A DNA stretch of 64,000 bases from Sulfurimonas sp. HSL3-1 (GTDB taxonomy: Bacteria > Campylobacterota > Campylobacteria > Campylobacterales > Sulfurimonadaceae), in assembly GCF_039645995.1 (NCBI RefSeq), contig NZ_CP147920.1, positions 496,001 to 560,000 of the forward strand. The letters run 5' to 3'. A program made the translations under genes and the position numbers. How positions within the stretch are numbered: the stretch's first letter is position 1; every line of letters starts with the position of its first letter. The notes under the pieces are model-generated. The model saw nothing but the letters and a program-made list of their open reading frames with translations, searched no databases and had not been told where the DNA came from. Shown piece by piece: positions 24,454 through 32,319 of the stretch.

Positions 24454-26808
24454 ATGTTTCGAATGATGACCGCTGCACTCCTGCTTGGCACGGCGGCGCT
24501 GGCCTACAACGCCCAGCCCCCCTTCGCGCAGGACAGACTGATACCGACCACGATCGAACAATACGGCAAAAAGGTTGATGCGTTCAACCCCTTCCGCAAA
24601 TATAACGTCTTCATCAACTACGAGCTTGGCATGCACTGCGCCGGGTTCGACGAGAGCTACTGCTGCATCATCCCGCCCTACAACAGTATCCAGGCGCAGG
24701 GGGTCATCACCGGCAAGGACGGCAAGTCTCCCTATTTCATCCGCAAGGACAACGAGATCCAGCTCTACTACTACGTGGATGACAACAGCTACTCCGAGGG
24801 CAACAAGATGCGCTACTGGGGGGTCAAGAAGGACGTCAACGGAAACGGCCGTACCGACGACAACAACGACAACCTCCCCAACTACGTCTGGAAGCACCTC
24901 TACATCTACGAGGACACTCAGGGGACGATTCCCAAGGGCGCGACCAAGGCGGACCGCAAGTACCTGGGTCTCGACATGCCCATCAAAACCGACCACGGCC
25001 CGACGAACAAACCGCTGTACGGCGGCTACCTCGACTTTGCCGACGAGCACGGCGACAACGTCGTCATGACCGAGACGCTTATTCCCGAGTTGCAGGATGT
25101 CAAGCTCAAGCTCAGCGCCGAGTACACCTGGGACGCCCTGGGGCTGCCGCTGACGGCCTTTACGGACACGGAGCGCAAAGGCACCATCCGCGGCGTCGAC
25201 GACCGCACCTTTCAGCCCTACCAGGTCTCCAAAGTGCGGGTCCACGATAAGCACGGCAAGGCGATCCTCGACGACGAGAAAAGGATCTACGAGTTCATGG
25301 GTACGAACCCCATCGACATTCCCAACTGCCAGGTCTGCCACTCCCGCCAGGGTGTCGCCGCCGTCAAGTCCCGCGAAGAGGGGGTGTGGCAGAGCGACAC
25401 CGAGTACGAGTACTGGATCGGCTACCACCCCGACGTGACCGAGTACATGGCGCGGCTCGCCGAGGGGCTCATCAACATCCTCGCCCTGCACGACAAGCAC
25501 CACGGCACCGATTTCCTGCGCGATTTCAAGACCGACACGCCGAATTTCCGCCTGGGGACCGTCAGCTCCGTCAACTGTACCGACTGCCACGGCGACAACA
25601 TCTCCGGCAACCTGAAGACGCCGCGTGACGGGGTCACGAGCTACAAAGTCATGAAGGCGAAACCGCTGGCCGAGGCGGTCCACGGCTTCCACATGAAAGC
25701 GGCCCCGGTGCCCGACGGCGCCGACCGCCCGGCGAATTGCCAGGTCTGCCACCCGACCCACGGACAGGACAAGAGCATGAACGATGCCGATATGCTCTTC
25801 CGCCTCACGGACGCCTACGGCCACAACATGGTCAAAAACAAAGACCTCCGCATCGCCGGGGGTGGCTGCTACAACGGCCGCGACGCCCACACGAACCAAG
25901 ATGTCAAACCGCCCTTCTTCCTCAACAGCGTCGGACGCTACTACCTCGAAGAGGTGAGCATGAAGGACGAAAAGGGCAAGAAGGTTGAAAAGATGCGCGG
26001 GCTCTACTGTACGCACTGCCACAATACGCTGTCGCAGGAGCTCTACGCCTACGACGCCATCAAGGACCCCAAGTACCAGTCGGGCAAGACCCTGCGCAAC
26101 CGCGACCTCAAAACGGTCGTCTCCGCCCTCGCCGGCGGCAGCATGAAGAAGTTCGCGGCGATGGCGGACCCGAAAGTGGCGGAGACGGAGGCCTACTACA
26201 CCGAGCATGAGGGCGCGGTGCTCTCCACGCTGAAGGGGGCGAAAAAAGACGGAAGCCCGATTCTCGGCGAGTGGGACGACCCGAAAGGCAAAGCGGTCGG
26301 CTACGATGCCGTCAGCGGCGGCTCCGACTGGTGGCTGGCATCGGGCGAACCGCACTGCGCCGACTGCCACGCGGCGCCGTTTGTCGAGGACGAGGGCGGG
26401 GACTACTTCCCGATGGACCAGAACAAGAAGTATGCCCTCTACCGCCACTCGAAAGGGCACGGCAAGCTCTCCTGCCAGAGCTGCCACGAGTCGACGCACG
26501 GTCTCTACCCGACCCGCTTCGACGGGACGCGCAGCATCGACCAGACGACCCATGACCAGGCCATGCAGTACAGCCCCGACGGCAAATACGCCGGTCCGGT
26601 CACCTGCAGTGCCTGCCATACGGTCAACAAAGAGGGCGTCCCGACGTCGCTGGCGGGTACGGAGTACGAGCACGACTACTGGGCATCGGTCACCCTGATG
26701 CACTTCATGCGCCAGAAGAACTTCGATATGCTCCTGCCCATCGACGAACTGCTGCAGCGCTACCCCTACAAACGCTCGAAACAGATCGTAGAGGAGAGTT
26801 GGAAGTAA
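24454..26808 (+). CDS. Periplasmic seven-haem c-type cytochrome
   Basis: The 784-residue protein has a signal peptide (MFRMMTAALLLGTAALA) and seven CxxCH haem sites, with first cysteines at about residues 292, 375, 429, 519, 635, 674 and 718. The first 290 residues have no haem site; they hold a beta-rich module with ELGMHCAGFDESYCC, a phrase I recall from multihaem cytochromes of metal-reducing deltaproteobacteria. The function is unknown: electron transfer to sulfur, nitrogen or extracellular acceptors are all open. It has no cytochrome partners next to it, and it lies downstream of an AraC gene and a palindrome. AT-rich sequence just upstream fits a strong promoter. Confidence 0.88.
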   Translation: MFRMMTAALLLGTAALAYNAQPPFAQDRLIPTTIEQYGKKVDAFNPFRKYNVFINYELGMHCAGFDESYCCIIPPYNSIQAQGVITGKDGKSPYFIRKDNEIQLYYYVDDNSYSEGNKMRYWGVKKDVNGNGRTDDNNDNLPNYVWKHLYIYEDTQGTIPKGATKADRKYLGLDMPIKTDHGPTNKPLYGGYLDFADEHGDNVVMTETLIPELQDVKLKLSAEYTWDALGLPLTAFTDTERKGTIRGVDDRTFQPYQVSKVRVHDKHGKAILDDEKRIYEFMGTNPIDIPNCQVCHSRQGVAAVKSREEGVWQSDTEYEYWIGYHPDVTEYMARLAEGLINILALHDKHHGTDFLRDFKTDTPNFRLGTVSSVNCTDCHGDNISGNLKTPRDGVTSYKVMKAKPLAEAVHGFHMKAAPVPDGADRPANCQVCHPTHGQDKSMNDADMLFRLTDAYGHNMVKNKDLRIAGGGCYNGRDAHTNQDVKPPFFLNSVGRYYLEEVSMKDEKGKKVEKMRGLYCTHCHNTLSQELYAYDAIKDPKYQSGKTLRNRDLKTVVSALAGGSMKKFAAMADPKVAETEAYYTEHEGAVLSTLKGAKKDGSPILGEWDDPKGKAVGYDAVSGGSDWWLASGEPHCADCHAAPFVEDEGGDYFPMDQNKKYALYRHSKGHGKLSCQSCHESTHGLYPTRFDGTRSIDQTTHDQAMQYSPDGKYAGPVTCSACHTVNKEGVPTSLAGTEYEHDYWASVTLMHFMRQKNFDMLLPIDELLQRYPYKRSKQIVEESWK

Positions 26809-26811
26809 TTA

Positions 26812-26840
26812 TCAGGGCCTTTGCCCTGAATAACGTATCC
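26812..26840 (+). terminator. Terminator-like hairpin after the cytochrome gene
   Basis: TCAGGGC and GCCCTGA form a 7-base stem with a 4-base loop a few bases after the stop. The T run (ATTTTTC) comes some bases later than is classical. Confidence 0.5.
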
Positions 26841-26941
26841 TGATTTTTCATCCTCTCATTCTTATATTGCAATCACATTCAGAATCTTCAGAATCTTCTT
26901 TTTTATCTGCTCTCTTTGACATACGGACAGAGTCTCCTAGG

Positions 26942-26947
26942 TATAAT
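26942..26947 (+). promoter_or_regulatory. Candidate -10 element of the glycosylase gene
   Basis: TATAAT lies 31 bases before the ATG at 26978, preceded by GG. No clear -35 box is seen. Confidence 0.45.
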
Positions 26948-26977
26948 GCGTAAAACAGCCAAGAGAGGGAGGGCGTA

Positions 26978-27631
26978 ATGGTGGAACTGCCCGATGCCAA
27001 TGCCCTTTACAGCGCCCTGGAGTCGCTGAACCTGCTCGAAGGGAAACCGCCGATGTGGTGGCCGGAGTACGGCACCTTCACTGTCGTCGTGGGGGCGGTG
27101 CTGACGCAGAACAGCCAGTGGACGCGGGTGGAGCAGTCGCTGGCCAACCTGGAAACGGCGGGGGTACTCAATGCCGAAGCGATTGCGAATACAGACCTTG
27201 ACACGCTGATGGAGCTGATCCGTCCCAGCGGGCTTTTCAAGAACAAGGCGAAGGTGCTGCAGGCCCTCTCTGCGGCGCTGCTGGAGTCCTACGGCGGCTT
27301 TGAGACCTTCCGCGATGAGGTCAGCAGGGAGTGGCTGCTGGAGCAAAAGGGGATCGGCCCCGAGACGGCGGACTCCATCCTCTGCTACGCCTGCGGGCGC
27401 GACGTGATGGTCGTGGACGCCTACACATCAAGGCTGCTTCGAGCCTTCGGGTTTGAGCACGAGAGCTACGACGCGCTGCAGGCGTGGTGCGTTGAAGGGA
27501 TTGCGGGGCGTTTCGAGTCGCAGGAGCTGCCCATGATCTATGCTCTTTTGCACGGGATGATCGTCGAATACGTCAAACGGTACAAAAAGGGGAGAGAGGT
27601 GGACGTGGGGGCGCTAGCGCCCCTGCTGTGA
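26978..27631 (+). CDS. 3-methyladenine DNA glycosylase, MagIII-like (HhH-GPD)
   Basis: The 217-residue protein matches the Helicobacter MagIII glycosylase as I recall it: AVLTQNSQW near the start, IRPSGLFKNKAK, the helix-hairpin-helix QKGIGPETADSILCYACGR, and VMVVDAY with the catalytic Asp. MagIII removes 3-methyladenine from alkylated DNA as a first step of base excision repair. It lacks the four-Cys iron-sulfur cluster of endonuclease III at its C-terminus. It ends inside the 3' end of the opposite-strand small membrane gene (18 bases overlap). Confidence 0.87.
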   Translation: MVELPDANALYSALESLNLLEGKPPMWWPEYGTFTVVVGAVLTQNSQWTRVEQSLANLETAGVLNAEAIANTDLDTLMELIRPSGLFKNKAKVLQALSAALLESYGGFETFRDEVSREWLLEQKGIGPETADSILCYACGRDVMVVDAYTSRLLRAFGFEHESYDALQAWCVEGIAGRFESQELPMIYALLHGMIVEYVKRYKKGREVDVGALAPLL

Positions 27632-27904
27632 CCCTCCTAGTGATTTTTCGATCTGCTGCTTGTGGAGCTGCTGCGGGGTGAGCCGGGCCGAGGGGGAGAA
27701 GAGCAGGGCGTAGGCGAGCATCAGCAGCGGAATGCCGATGCCGATGACCCCCGCCAGCCACATCTGTCCTTTGTGCGGCGGTTTCGGCGGCCCCTTCTCC
27801 CCGGCGCGGATGAGCAGGTACATCACGGCGATCGCGATCAGCGTGGCGAAGAAGACGGTGACGAAGACGACCATAGCGGCCCTGGTAACGGGATCATCCA
27901 ACAT
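27614..27904 (-). CDS. Small two-helix membrane protein
   Basis: The 96-residue product has two hydrophobic spans, about residues 10-32 (MVVFVTVFFATLIAIAVMYL) and 48-68 (MWLAGVIGIGIPLLMLAYAL), joined by a short charged, proline-rich loop, with a charged tail of about 28 residues. I recognise no family. It converges on the glycosylase gene with an 18-base tail overlap and is divergent from the gene at 28007. The ribosome site is weak (TATAGG), so the start is moderately sure. Confidence 0.6.
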   Translation of the reverse strand: MLDDPVTRAAMVVFVTVFFATLIAIAVMYLLIRAGEKGPPKPPHKGQMWLAGVIGIGIPLLMLAYALLFSPSARLTPQQLHKQQIEKSLGGSQQGR

Positions 27905-28006
27905 CCTATAACTTTAGCCCAATCGCAAAGCGTTTGTCAAAGGGAATGAAGCGAACCGGGGCCGGAAATGCGCTATGATAGTGCAAAATCTGCCAAGGTC
28001 GGATGC

Positions 28007-28579
28007 ATGGCGAACCACAAAAGCTACCTCGGACGCTACGAGCGTGATGCGCAGGGGCGGTATATCATCGATGTGGCGGCACAGCGCCCGGAGGCACTCT
28101 ATGACGACTTCGACAGATACGCCGACTACCTGCGCCGGGACCTGGACCAGGATCTGACGGATTACCTCACCTCGTGCGCCAGGGAATTGCCGCGACAGAC
28201 GCCGTTGGTCATAAGGTTTACCTTCCCCGAGGAGCAGGCAGAGGAGAAGTATGCCCGCATCCGCCGGAGCATCGGCACGTTTTTTCAGTACATGGCCGAG
28301 CTGGAGCGGGAGACGACGGCGGAGATGCTGCGCAAGGCGGGGCTCCTTTTCGCCGTCGGTGTGGCCATCATGTTCCTGGCCGTCTGGGTACGGCAGTGGA
28401 TAGGCGAGAGCCCCTCCGTCGTGGGGGAGGTCTTCGCCGAGGGGCTGACCGTGGCGGCCTGGGTGTCGCTCTGGGAAGGGGTGGCCCTCGTGCTGCTGGA
28501 GTGGCGTCCGCACCGTACACGGGTGCGGCGCTACGAGCGGCTGGAGGCGGCAGAGGTCCAGTTCCGCAGCAAGGCGTAA
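28007..28579 (+). CDS. Conserved-looking membrane protein of unknown function
   Basis: The 190-residue product has a charged N-terminal half (MANHKSYLGRYERDAQGRYI; then a DDFDRYADYLRRDLDQ region) and two hydrophobic segments, about 107-128 (LLFAVGVAIMFLAVWV) and 136-157. The C-terminus is basic. The N-terminal half has the pattern of a helical soluble domain with RETPLVIRF-like strands. I do not recognise the family. The ATG at 28007 is favoured by AAGG in front over an earlier ATG at 27968. It is followed 36 bases later by the symporter gene on the same strand. Confidence 0.6.
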   Translation: MANHKSYLGRYERDAQGRYIIDVAAQRPEALYDDFDRYADYLRRDLDQDLTDYLTSCARELPRQTPLVIRFTFPEEQAEEKYARIRRSIGTFFQYMAELERETTAEMLRKAGLLFAVGVAIMFLAVWVRQWIGESPSVVGEVFAEGLTVAAWVSLWEGVALVLLEWRPHRTRVRRYERLEAAEVQFRSKA

Positions 28580-28615
28580 ATGTGAGACGATTTCAAGGTG
28601 TAATCAGGAGGTTTG

Positions 28616-29950
28616 ATGGAGATGTTTGAACAGGCGGTCGCGGCGGCGGCGGGCTTTATATGGGGGGCGCCGGTCCTGATACTGCTGGTCGGTACGGGGC
28701 TGTTTCTGACCATTAGGCTGCGTGGGCTCCAGTTCCGCGCGCTGGGACACGCTTTCAAGCTTATCTGGCACCGCAACGACGAGTGCGAAGGGGACATCTC
28801 CCACTTCGCTGCGCTGATGACGGCCCTGGCCGCGACAGTCGGCATCGGGAACATCGTCGGGGTCGCGACGGCCATCGCGCTGGGCGGTCCCGGCGCGGTC
28901 TTTTGGATGTGGACGATAGGGCTTATCGGGATGGCGACGAAGTACTCCGAAGCGGTCCTGGCGGTCAAGTACCGCGTCAAGGGGAGCAACGGCATGAAGG
29001 GCGGGCCGATGTACTACATTTCCGAGGGAGCGGGACTGCCGTGGCTGGGCGCGGCCTTTGCCGTGTTTACGGCGGTAGCGGCCTTCGGCATCGGGAATAT
29101 GGTGCAGTCCAATGCTGTGGCGTCGGCGCTGCAGGGCCAGTTTGCGCTCCCCACCTGGGTGACCGGGATCGTCCTGACGGTGCTCTCTGGGGTCGTCATC
29201 CTCGGCGGCATCAAGTCCATCGCGCGCTTTACAAGCGTCCTGGTTCCTTTTATGATTGCCGGCTACGTGCTGGGGGCGCTTGCCATCATCGTGCTGAACC
29301 TTGACAAGGTGCCGGGGGCGTTCGGGCTTATCTTTACCCATGCCGTCACGCCCATCGCGGCAGGGGGCGGTTTTGTCGGGGCGACGGTCGCGGCGGCCAT
29401 AAGGTACGGGGTCGCGCGGGGCGTCTTTTCCAACGAATCGGGCCTCGGTTCCGCGCCCATCGCCGCGGCGGCGGCGCGGACGGATTCGCCGACGCGCCAG
29501 GCGCTGGTGAGCATGACGCAGACCTTCATCGACACCCTGGTCGTCTGTACGATGACGGCCCTGGTCATCCTCATGGCGCCGCAGTGGCACGAAGGGGTGG
29601 CGGCAGGGGAGCTGACGATGGCAAGCTTCACCCACTTCCTGGGGGTTGCCGGGACGGTGATCGTGACGGCCGCGACGGTGCTCTTCGCCTACTCGACGCT
29701 GATTGGCTGGGGCTACTACGGCGAAAAGGCGATTGAGTACCTCTTCGGCGAAGGTCACATCCGCTATTACCGTGTCGTTTTTGTCCTGATGATCTTCGTC
29801 GGGGCGGTGCTGAAGCTGGAGCTGGTCTGGAACATCTCCGATCTCTTCAACGGGCTGATGATTATCCCGAACCTGATCGGCCTCCTACTGCTGCATAAGG
29901 TGATCGTGGGCGAGACCGAGCGCTATTTCGGCGGCAACGCGAAGCAATAA
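28616..29950 (+). CDS. Alanine or glycine:cation symporter (AGCS family)
   Basis: This 444-residue inner-membrane protein has the AGCS pattern of about eleven hydrophobic spans. Visible family phrases are FLTIRLRGLQFR, GIGNIVGVATAIALGGPGAV and GGPMYYISEGAG. AGCS carriers import alanine or glycine with Na+ or H+. CAGGAGG precedes the ATG at 28616; the ATG six bases on is also possible. Spacing to the upstream membrane gene is 36 bases, so they may be one transcript. It converges on the sensor kinase gene with 15 bases between stops. Confidence 0.9.
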   Translation: MEMFEQAVAAAAGFIWGAPVLILLVGTGLFLTIRLRGLQFRALGHAFKLIWHRNDECEGDISHFAALMTALAATVGIGNIVGVATAIALGGPGAVFWMWTIGLIGMATKYSEAVLAVKYRVKGSNGMKGGPMYYISEGAGLPWLGAAFAVFTAVAAFGIGNMVQSNAVASALQGQFALPTWVTGIVLTVLSGVVILGGIKSIARFTSVLVPFMIAGYVLGALAIIVLNLDKVPGAFGLIFTHAVTPIAAGGGFVGATVAAAIRYGVARGVFSNESGLGSAPIAAAAARTDSPTRQALVSMTQTFIDTLVVCTMTALVILMAPQWHEGVAAGELTMASFTHFLGVAGTVIVTAATVLFAYSTLIGWGYYGEKAIEYLFGEGHIRYYRVVFVLMIFVGAVLKLELVWNISDLFNGLMIIPNLIGLLLLHKVIVGETERYFGGNAKQ

Positions 29951-29965
29951 CGTTTACCGCTCTTT

Positions 29966-31195
29966 TTAAAAGCGGATGCAGAAGCGGTGCGTCCCCTCGC
30001 GGTAGTCGTAGACAAGGGTGAAGCCGTGTGCCTGCACGACGGTATCGGTGATGGAGAGGCCGAGGCCGAGCCCGCCGGCCGGATTGGCGCTGGAGAAGGG
30101 CTGCATAACGGTGTCCAAAGGCACATCCAGCGGTGCTCCCGTGTTGGCGATGCAGATCCCCTGGCGGTCGGCGGTGACGGTGACCGGGGGCGCGCTGCTG
30201 TATTTTAGGGCGTTGTCGAGGAGGTTGGACAGGGCACTGATGAAGAGGGGGGCGTCGGCATTGATGCTGACGTCTGGTTCGATGGTGATCATCAGCGCCT
30301 GGCGCCGCTCGGCGGAAAGGTAGAGCTGATGCACTGCGGTTTCCAGCAGCGCACCGAGCTTTTGGGGCGTGCGGTCGAGCCCGACGCTCTGGAGTTTTTC
30401 GACCTGGGCCACGCCGTTGATCAGGTCGTCCATGCGGCTGAAGAGGCGGTTGAGGTAAGCGGTTTGTTCGTTTTCTTCCATCATCGCCAGGGAGAGTTTG
30501 CCCTTGGTCAACGGGGTTTTCAGCTCATGCATGACGTTGCGCAGAAAGAGCTGGCGTGACGCGCGCAGCTGCCGGAGCTGTTCTAGGGCATCATTGAACT
30601 CGTTGGCGATCGCCGCGATCTCGTCACGGCGCGTGCTGGAAGTGTCGATATCGAGGTCGCCGCGGCCGAAACGGCGGATCTGGGTATGCAGATCGCGCAG
30701 CGGCAGGAGGCTGCGGCGCAGCAGGACATAGAGGGTGACGAGCCCCGCCAGCAGCAGCACGAAGATCAGTTGCAGGCCGCCGAAGTTTTCGGCGGGCCGT
30801 TCATCTTTGACAAGGAAGGGATCGCGCCGGATCGTGGAGCGGAAGTAGTAGCTCCCGTCCGCCTCGTAGAGACGCAGCGGCGGTCGCTCCCGGTGTTCCC
30901 GCGCGTCATGGTCGTCCGCGTTACGGGGCGGCTGCAGCTCCCTGGCGTTTTTGGGCAGGGCGCCGGTGGTGAGCAGCGCAAATTGCGCCTCCGCGAGCGC
31001 GGAAGTGCGTTCGGCGCGATCCGTACTGCGGAGGTGGTGCAGCAGACGTGCCAGCTCCATCCCCCGCAGGACCTCCCGGCGTGTTTCCATATGCGAAGCG
31101 GTGACGTGGAACAGGGCGAAGAGCAGCGCCAGCGTCAGTAGCGCCAGGACGAAAAAGAGGTTGAGTTTGAAAAAGATGGAGCGGTGGGGAAGCAT
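29966..31195 (-). CDS. Sensor histidine kinase, Cpx/ArsS-like
   Basis: The 409-residue protein has a transmembrane helix near the start, a periplasmic loop rich in Arg and Asp (DADD/REHRERPPLRL region), a second helix near 150-170 (LQLIFVLLLAGLVTLYVLL), a HAMP linker, the phospho-acceptor segment FLRNVMHELKTPLTKGK, and an ATPase end with NLLDNALKYS and GGLGLGLSI. It starts two bases after the response regulator's stop, so the two are translationally coupled. With the CpxP-like gene upstream, it reads as an envelope stress sensor. Campylobacterotal ArsS kinases have the same shape. Confidence 0.9.
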   Translation of the reverse strand: MLPHRSIFFKLNLFFVLALLTLALLFALFHVTASHMETRREVLRGMELARLLHHLRSTDRAERTSALAEAQFALLTTGALPKNARELQPPRNADDHDAREHRERPPLRLYEADGSYYFRSTIRRDPFLVKDERPAENFGGLQLIFVLLLAGLVTLYVLLRRSLLPLRDLHTQIRRFGRGDLDIDTSSTRRDEIAAIANEFNDALEQLRQLRASRQLFLRNVMHELKTPLTKGKLSLAMMEENEQTAYLNRLFSRMDDLINGVAQVEKLQSVGLDRTPQKLGALLETAVHQLYLSAERRQALMITIEPDVSINADAPLFISALSNLLDNALKYSSAPPVTVTADRQGICIANTGAPLDVPLDTVMQPFSSANPAGGLGLGLSITDTVVQAHGFTLVYDYREGTHRFCIRF

Positions 31196-31197
31196 GC

Positions 31198-31863
31198 TCA
31201 CTCCGTGAATTTGTAGCCGACGCCGCGGACGGAGTGGATGAAGGCGGGGTGTTTCGGGTCCGTCTCGATCTTGCGGCGGATGCGGCCGATGAGCACGTCG
31301 ATGCTGCGTTCCGTGCTCTCCCACCCGATGGCGTCGACGTTGTTGGCGATGAAATCGCGGGAGACGACTTCGCCTTTATGCTTGATGAGCAGGGCGAGAA
31401 GTTCGTATTCGGCGACTGTGAGCGAGAGGGGCTCGCCTTCTTTGTCGATGCGCATGCGCGCGGCATCGACCGAAAACCGTGAGGATTGGCGCGTGACGGT
31501 GCCCGCGTAGCGCCGCAGGTGGCTCTGGATGCGGGCGACGAGTTCGCGTGGTTCGTAGGGCTTGGGGAGGTAATCGTCCGCCCCGTACTCGAGGGCGATG
31601 ACTTTGTCGCTGAGGTCATGCCGGGCGGAGGAGATGATGATGGGGATGTCACTGCGTTCGCGAAGACGACGGCACACCTCGAGCCCGTCGATCTGCGGCA
31701 GGGTCAGGTCCAGCAGCACGGCATCGTAGGATTCGATGCCCAGCGAGCTCAGGGCGCTTGCGGGATGGGTGTAGGCGACGACGTCCATGCCGTACTGCCC
31801 GAGGTAACGTTCGAGCAGTGCGGTGATTTCGGTGTCATCTTCGATTAACAGTATTTTTGCCAT
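31198..31863 (-). CDS. OmpR-family response regulator, CpxR-like
   Basis: The 221-residue protein has a receiver domain with acidic pocket EDD (8-10), phospho-acceptor Asp52 in LLDLTLP and Lys in YLPKPYEP, followed by an OmpR-type winged helix (VISRDFIANNV-like region, RSIDVLIGRIRRKIETD, VRGVGYKF). It sits between the CpxP-like gene and the kinase gene on one strand, with gaps of three and two bases, so all three are one operon. A consensus CpxR-type box lies upstream of the operon. Confidence 0.92.
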   Translation of the reverse strand: MAKILLIEDDTEITALLERYLGQYGMDVVAYTHPASALSSLGIESYDAVLLDLTLPQIDGLEVCRRLRERSDIPIIISSARHDLSDKVIALEYGADDYLPKPYEPRELVARIQSHLRRYAGTVTRQSSRFSVDAARMRIDKEGEPLSLTVAEYELLALLIKHKGEVVSRDFIANNVDAIGWESTERSIDVLIGRIRRKIETDPKHPAFIHSVRGVGYKFTE

Positions 31864-31866
31864 TGC

Positions 31867-32208
31867 CTAGTCGTATTTTGGTCTTTTCATAGGCATTTTA
31901 TCACGATCGCACCGTTTATCCATACGCTGTTTCATGCGGTCGCTGCGCGCGGCGATGTAGGCCTTCTTCTGGTCGTCGGTGAGGACGGCCAAAATGCGGT
32001 CGTTTGTTTTGTCGCGCAGATCGTCCATCTGGTCCATCAGTTTGAACCGTTCGTTTCGCGCTTCCTTGCGGATGGTCTTGAGCTGCTGTTTCTGCGCCGA
32101 TGTGAGGTCAAGGGAATTGAGAAGCATGCGGCTGTCGCCGTGCGGTCCCGCGAAGGCGGCCGTGCCGGCGGCTGCGAGCAGTGCTCCGATGAGAAGTGTC
32201 CGTTTCAT
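31867..32208 (-). CDS. CpxP/Spy-like periplasmic protein
   Basis: The 113-residue product has a signal peptide (MKRTLLIGALLAAAGTAAFA) and a helical body with two LTxxQ motifs, LTSAQKQQL and LTDDQKKAY, which define the CpxP/Spy group. These proteins chaperone unfolded proteins and can damp a Cpx kinase. The C-terminus is rich in Lys, Arg and Met. It is first in the operon with the response regulator (three bases on) and the kinase, which matches CpxP acting on its own sensor. The upstream gap carries a CpxR-type box and a hairpin. Confidence 0.88.
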   Translation of the reverse strand: MKRTLLIGALLAAAGTAAFAGPHGDSRMLLNSLDLTSAQKQQLKTIRKEARNERFKLMDQMDDLRDKTNDRILAVLTDDQKKAYIAARSDRMKQRMDKRCDRDKMPMKRPKYD

Positions 32209-32234
32209 GGTGTGTCCTTTGAAGGAGAATTTTC

Positions 32235-32252
32235 AAGAGGAAACTTCCTCTT
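32235..32252. repeat. Inverted repeat in the leader of the Cpx-like operon
   Basis: AAGAGGAA and TTCCTCTT flank two bases, 27-44 bases before the first gene. It may be a leader hairpin or an operator. Confidence 0.4.
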
Positions 32253-32299
32253 TACGTTTACCATGATAGGACGTCAATGTAAGCGCTCGCGCAACGGGG

Positions 32300-32314
32300 T
32301 GTAAACCGGTGTAA
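32300..32314. promoter_or_regulatory. CpxR-type box GTAAA-N5-GTAAA
   Basis: Two GTAAA half-sites are five bases apart, exactly the direct-repeat consensus known for E. coli CpxR. The box lies about 92-106 bases before the CpxP-like gene, in the short gap after the radical SAM gene. It suggests that the operon activates itself. Confidence 0.6.
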
Positions 32315-32319
32315 ACGGC

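Noticed and set aside
24427-26703. 758-codon open frame opposite the cytochrome
   Set aside because: Shadow frame; the + strand has seven CxxCH motifs and a signal peptide.
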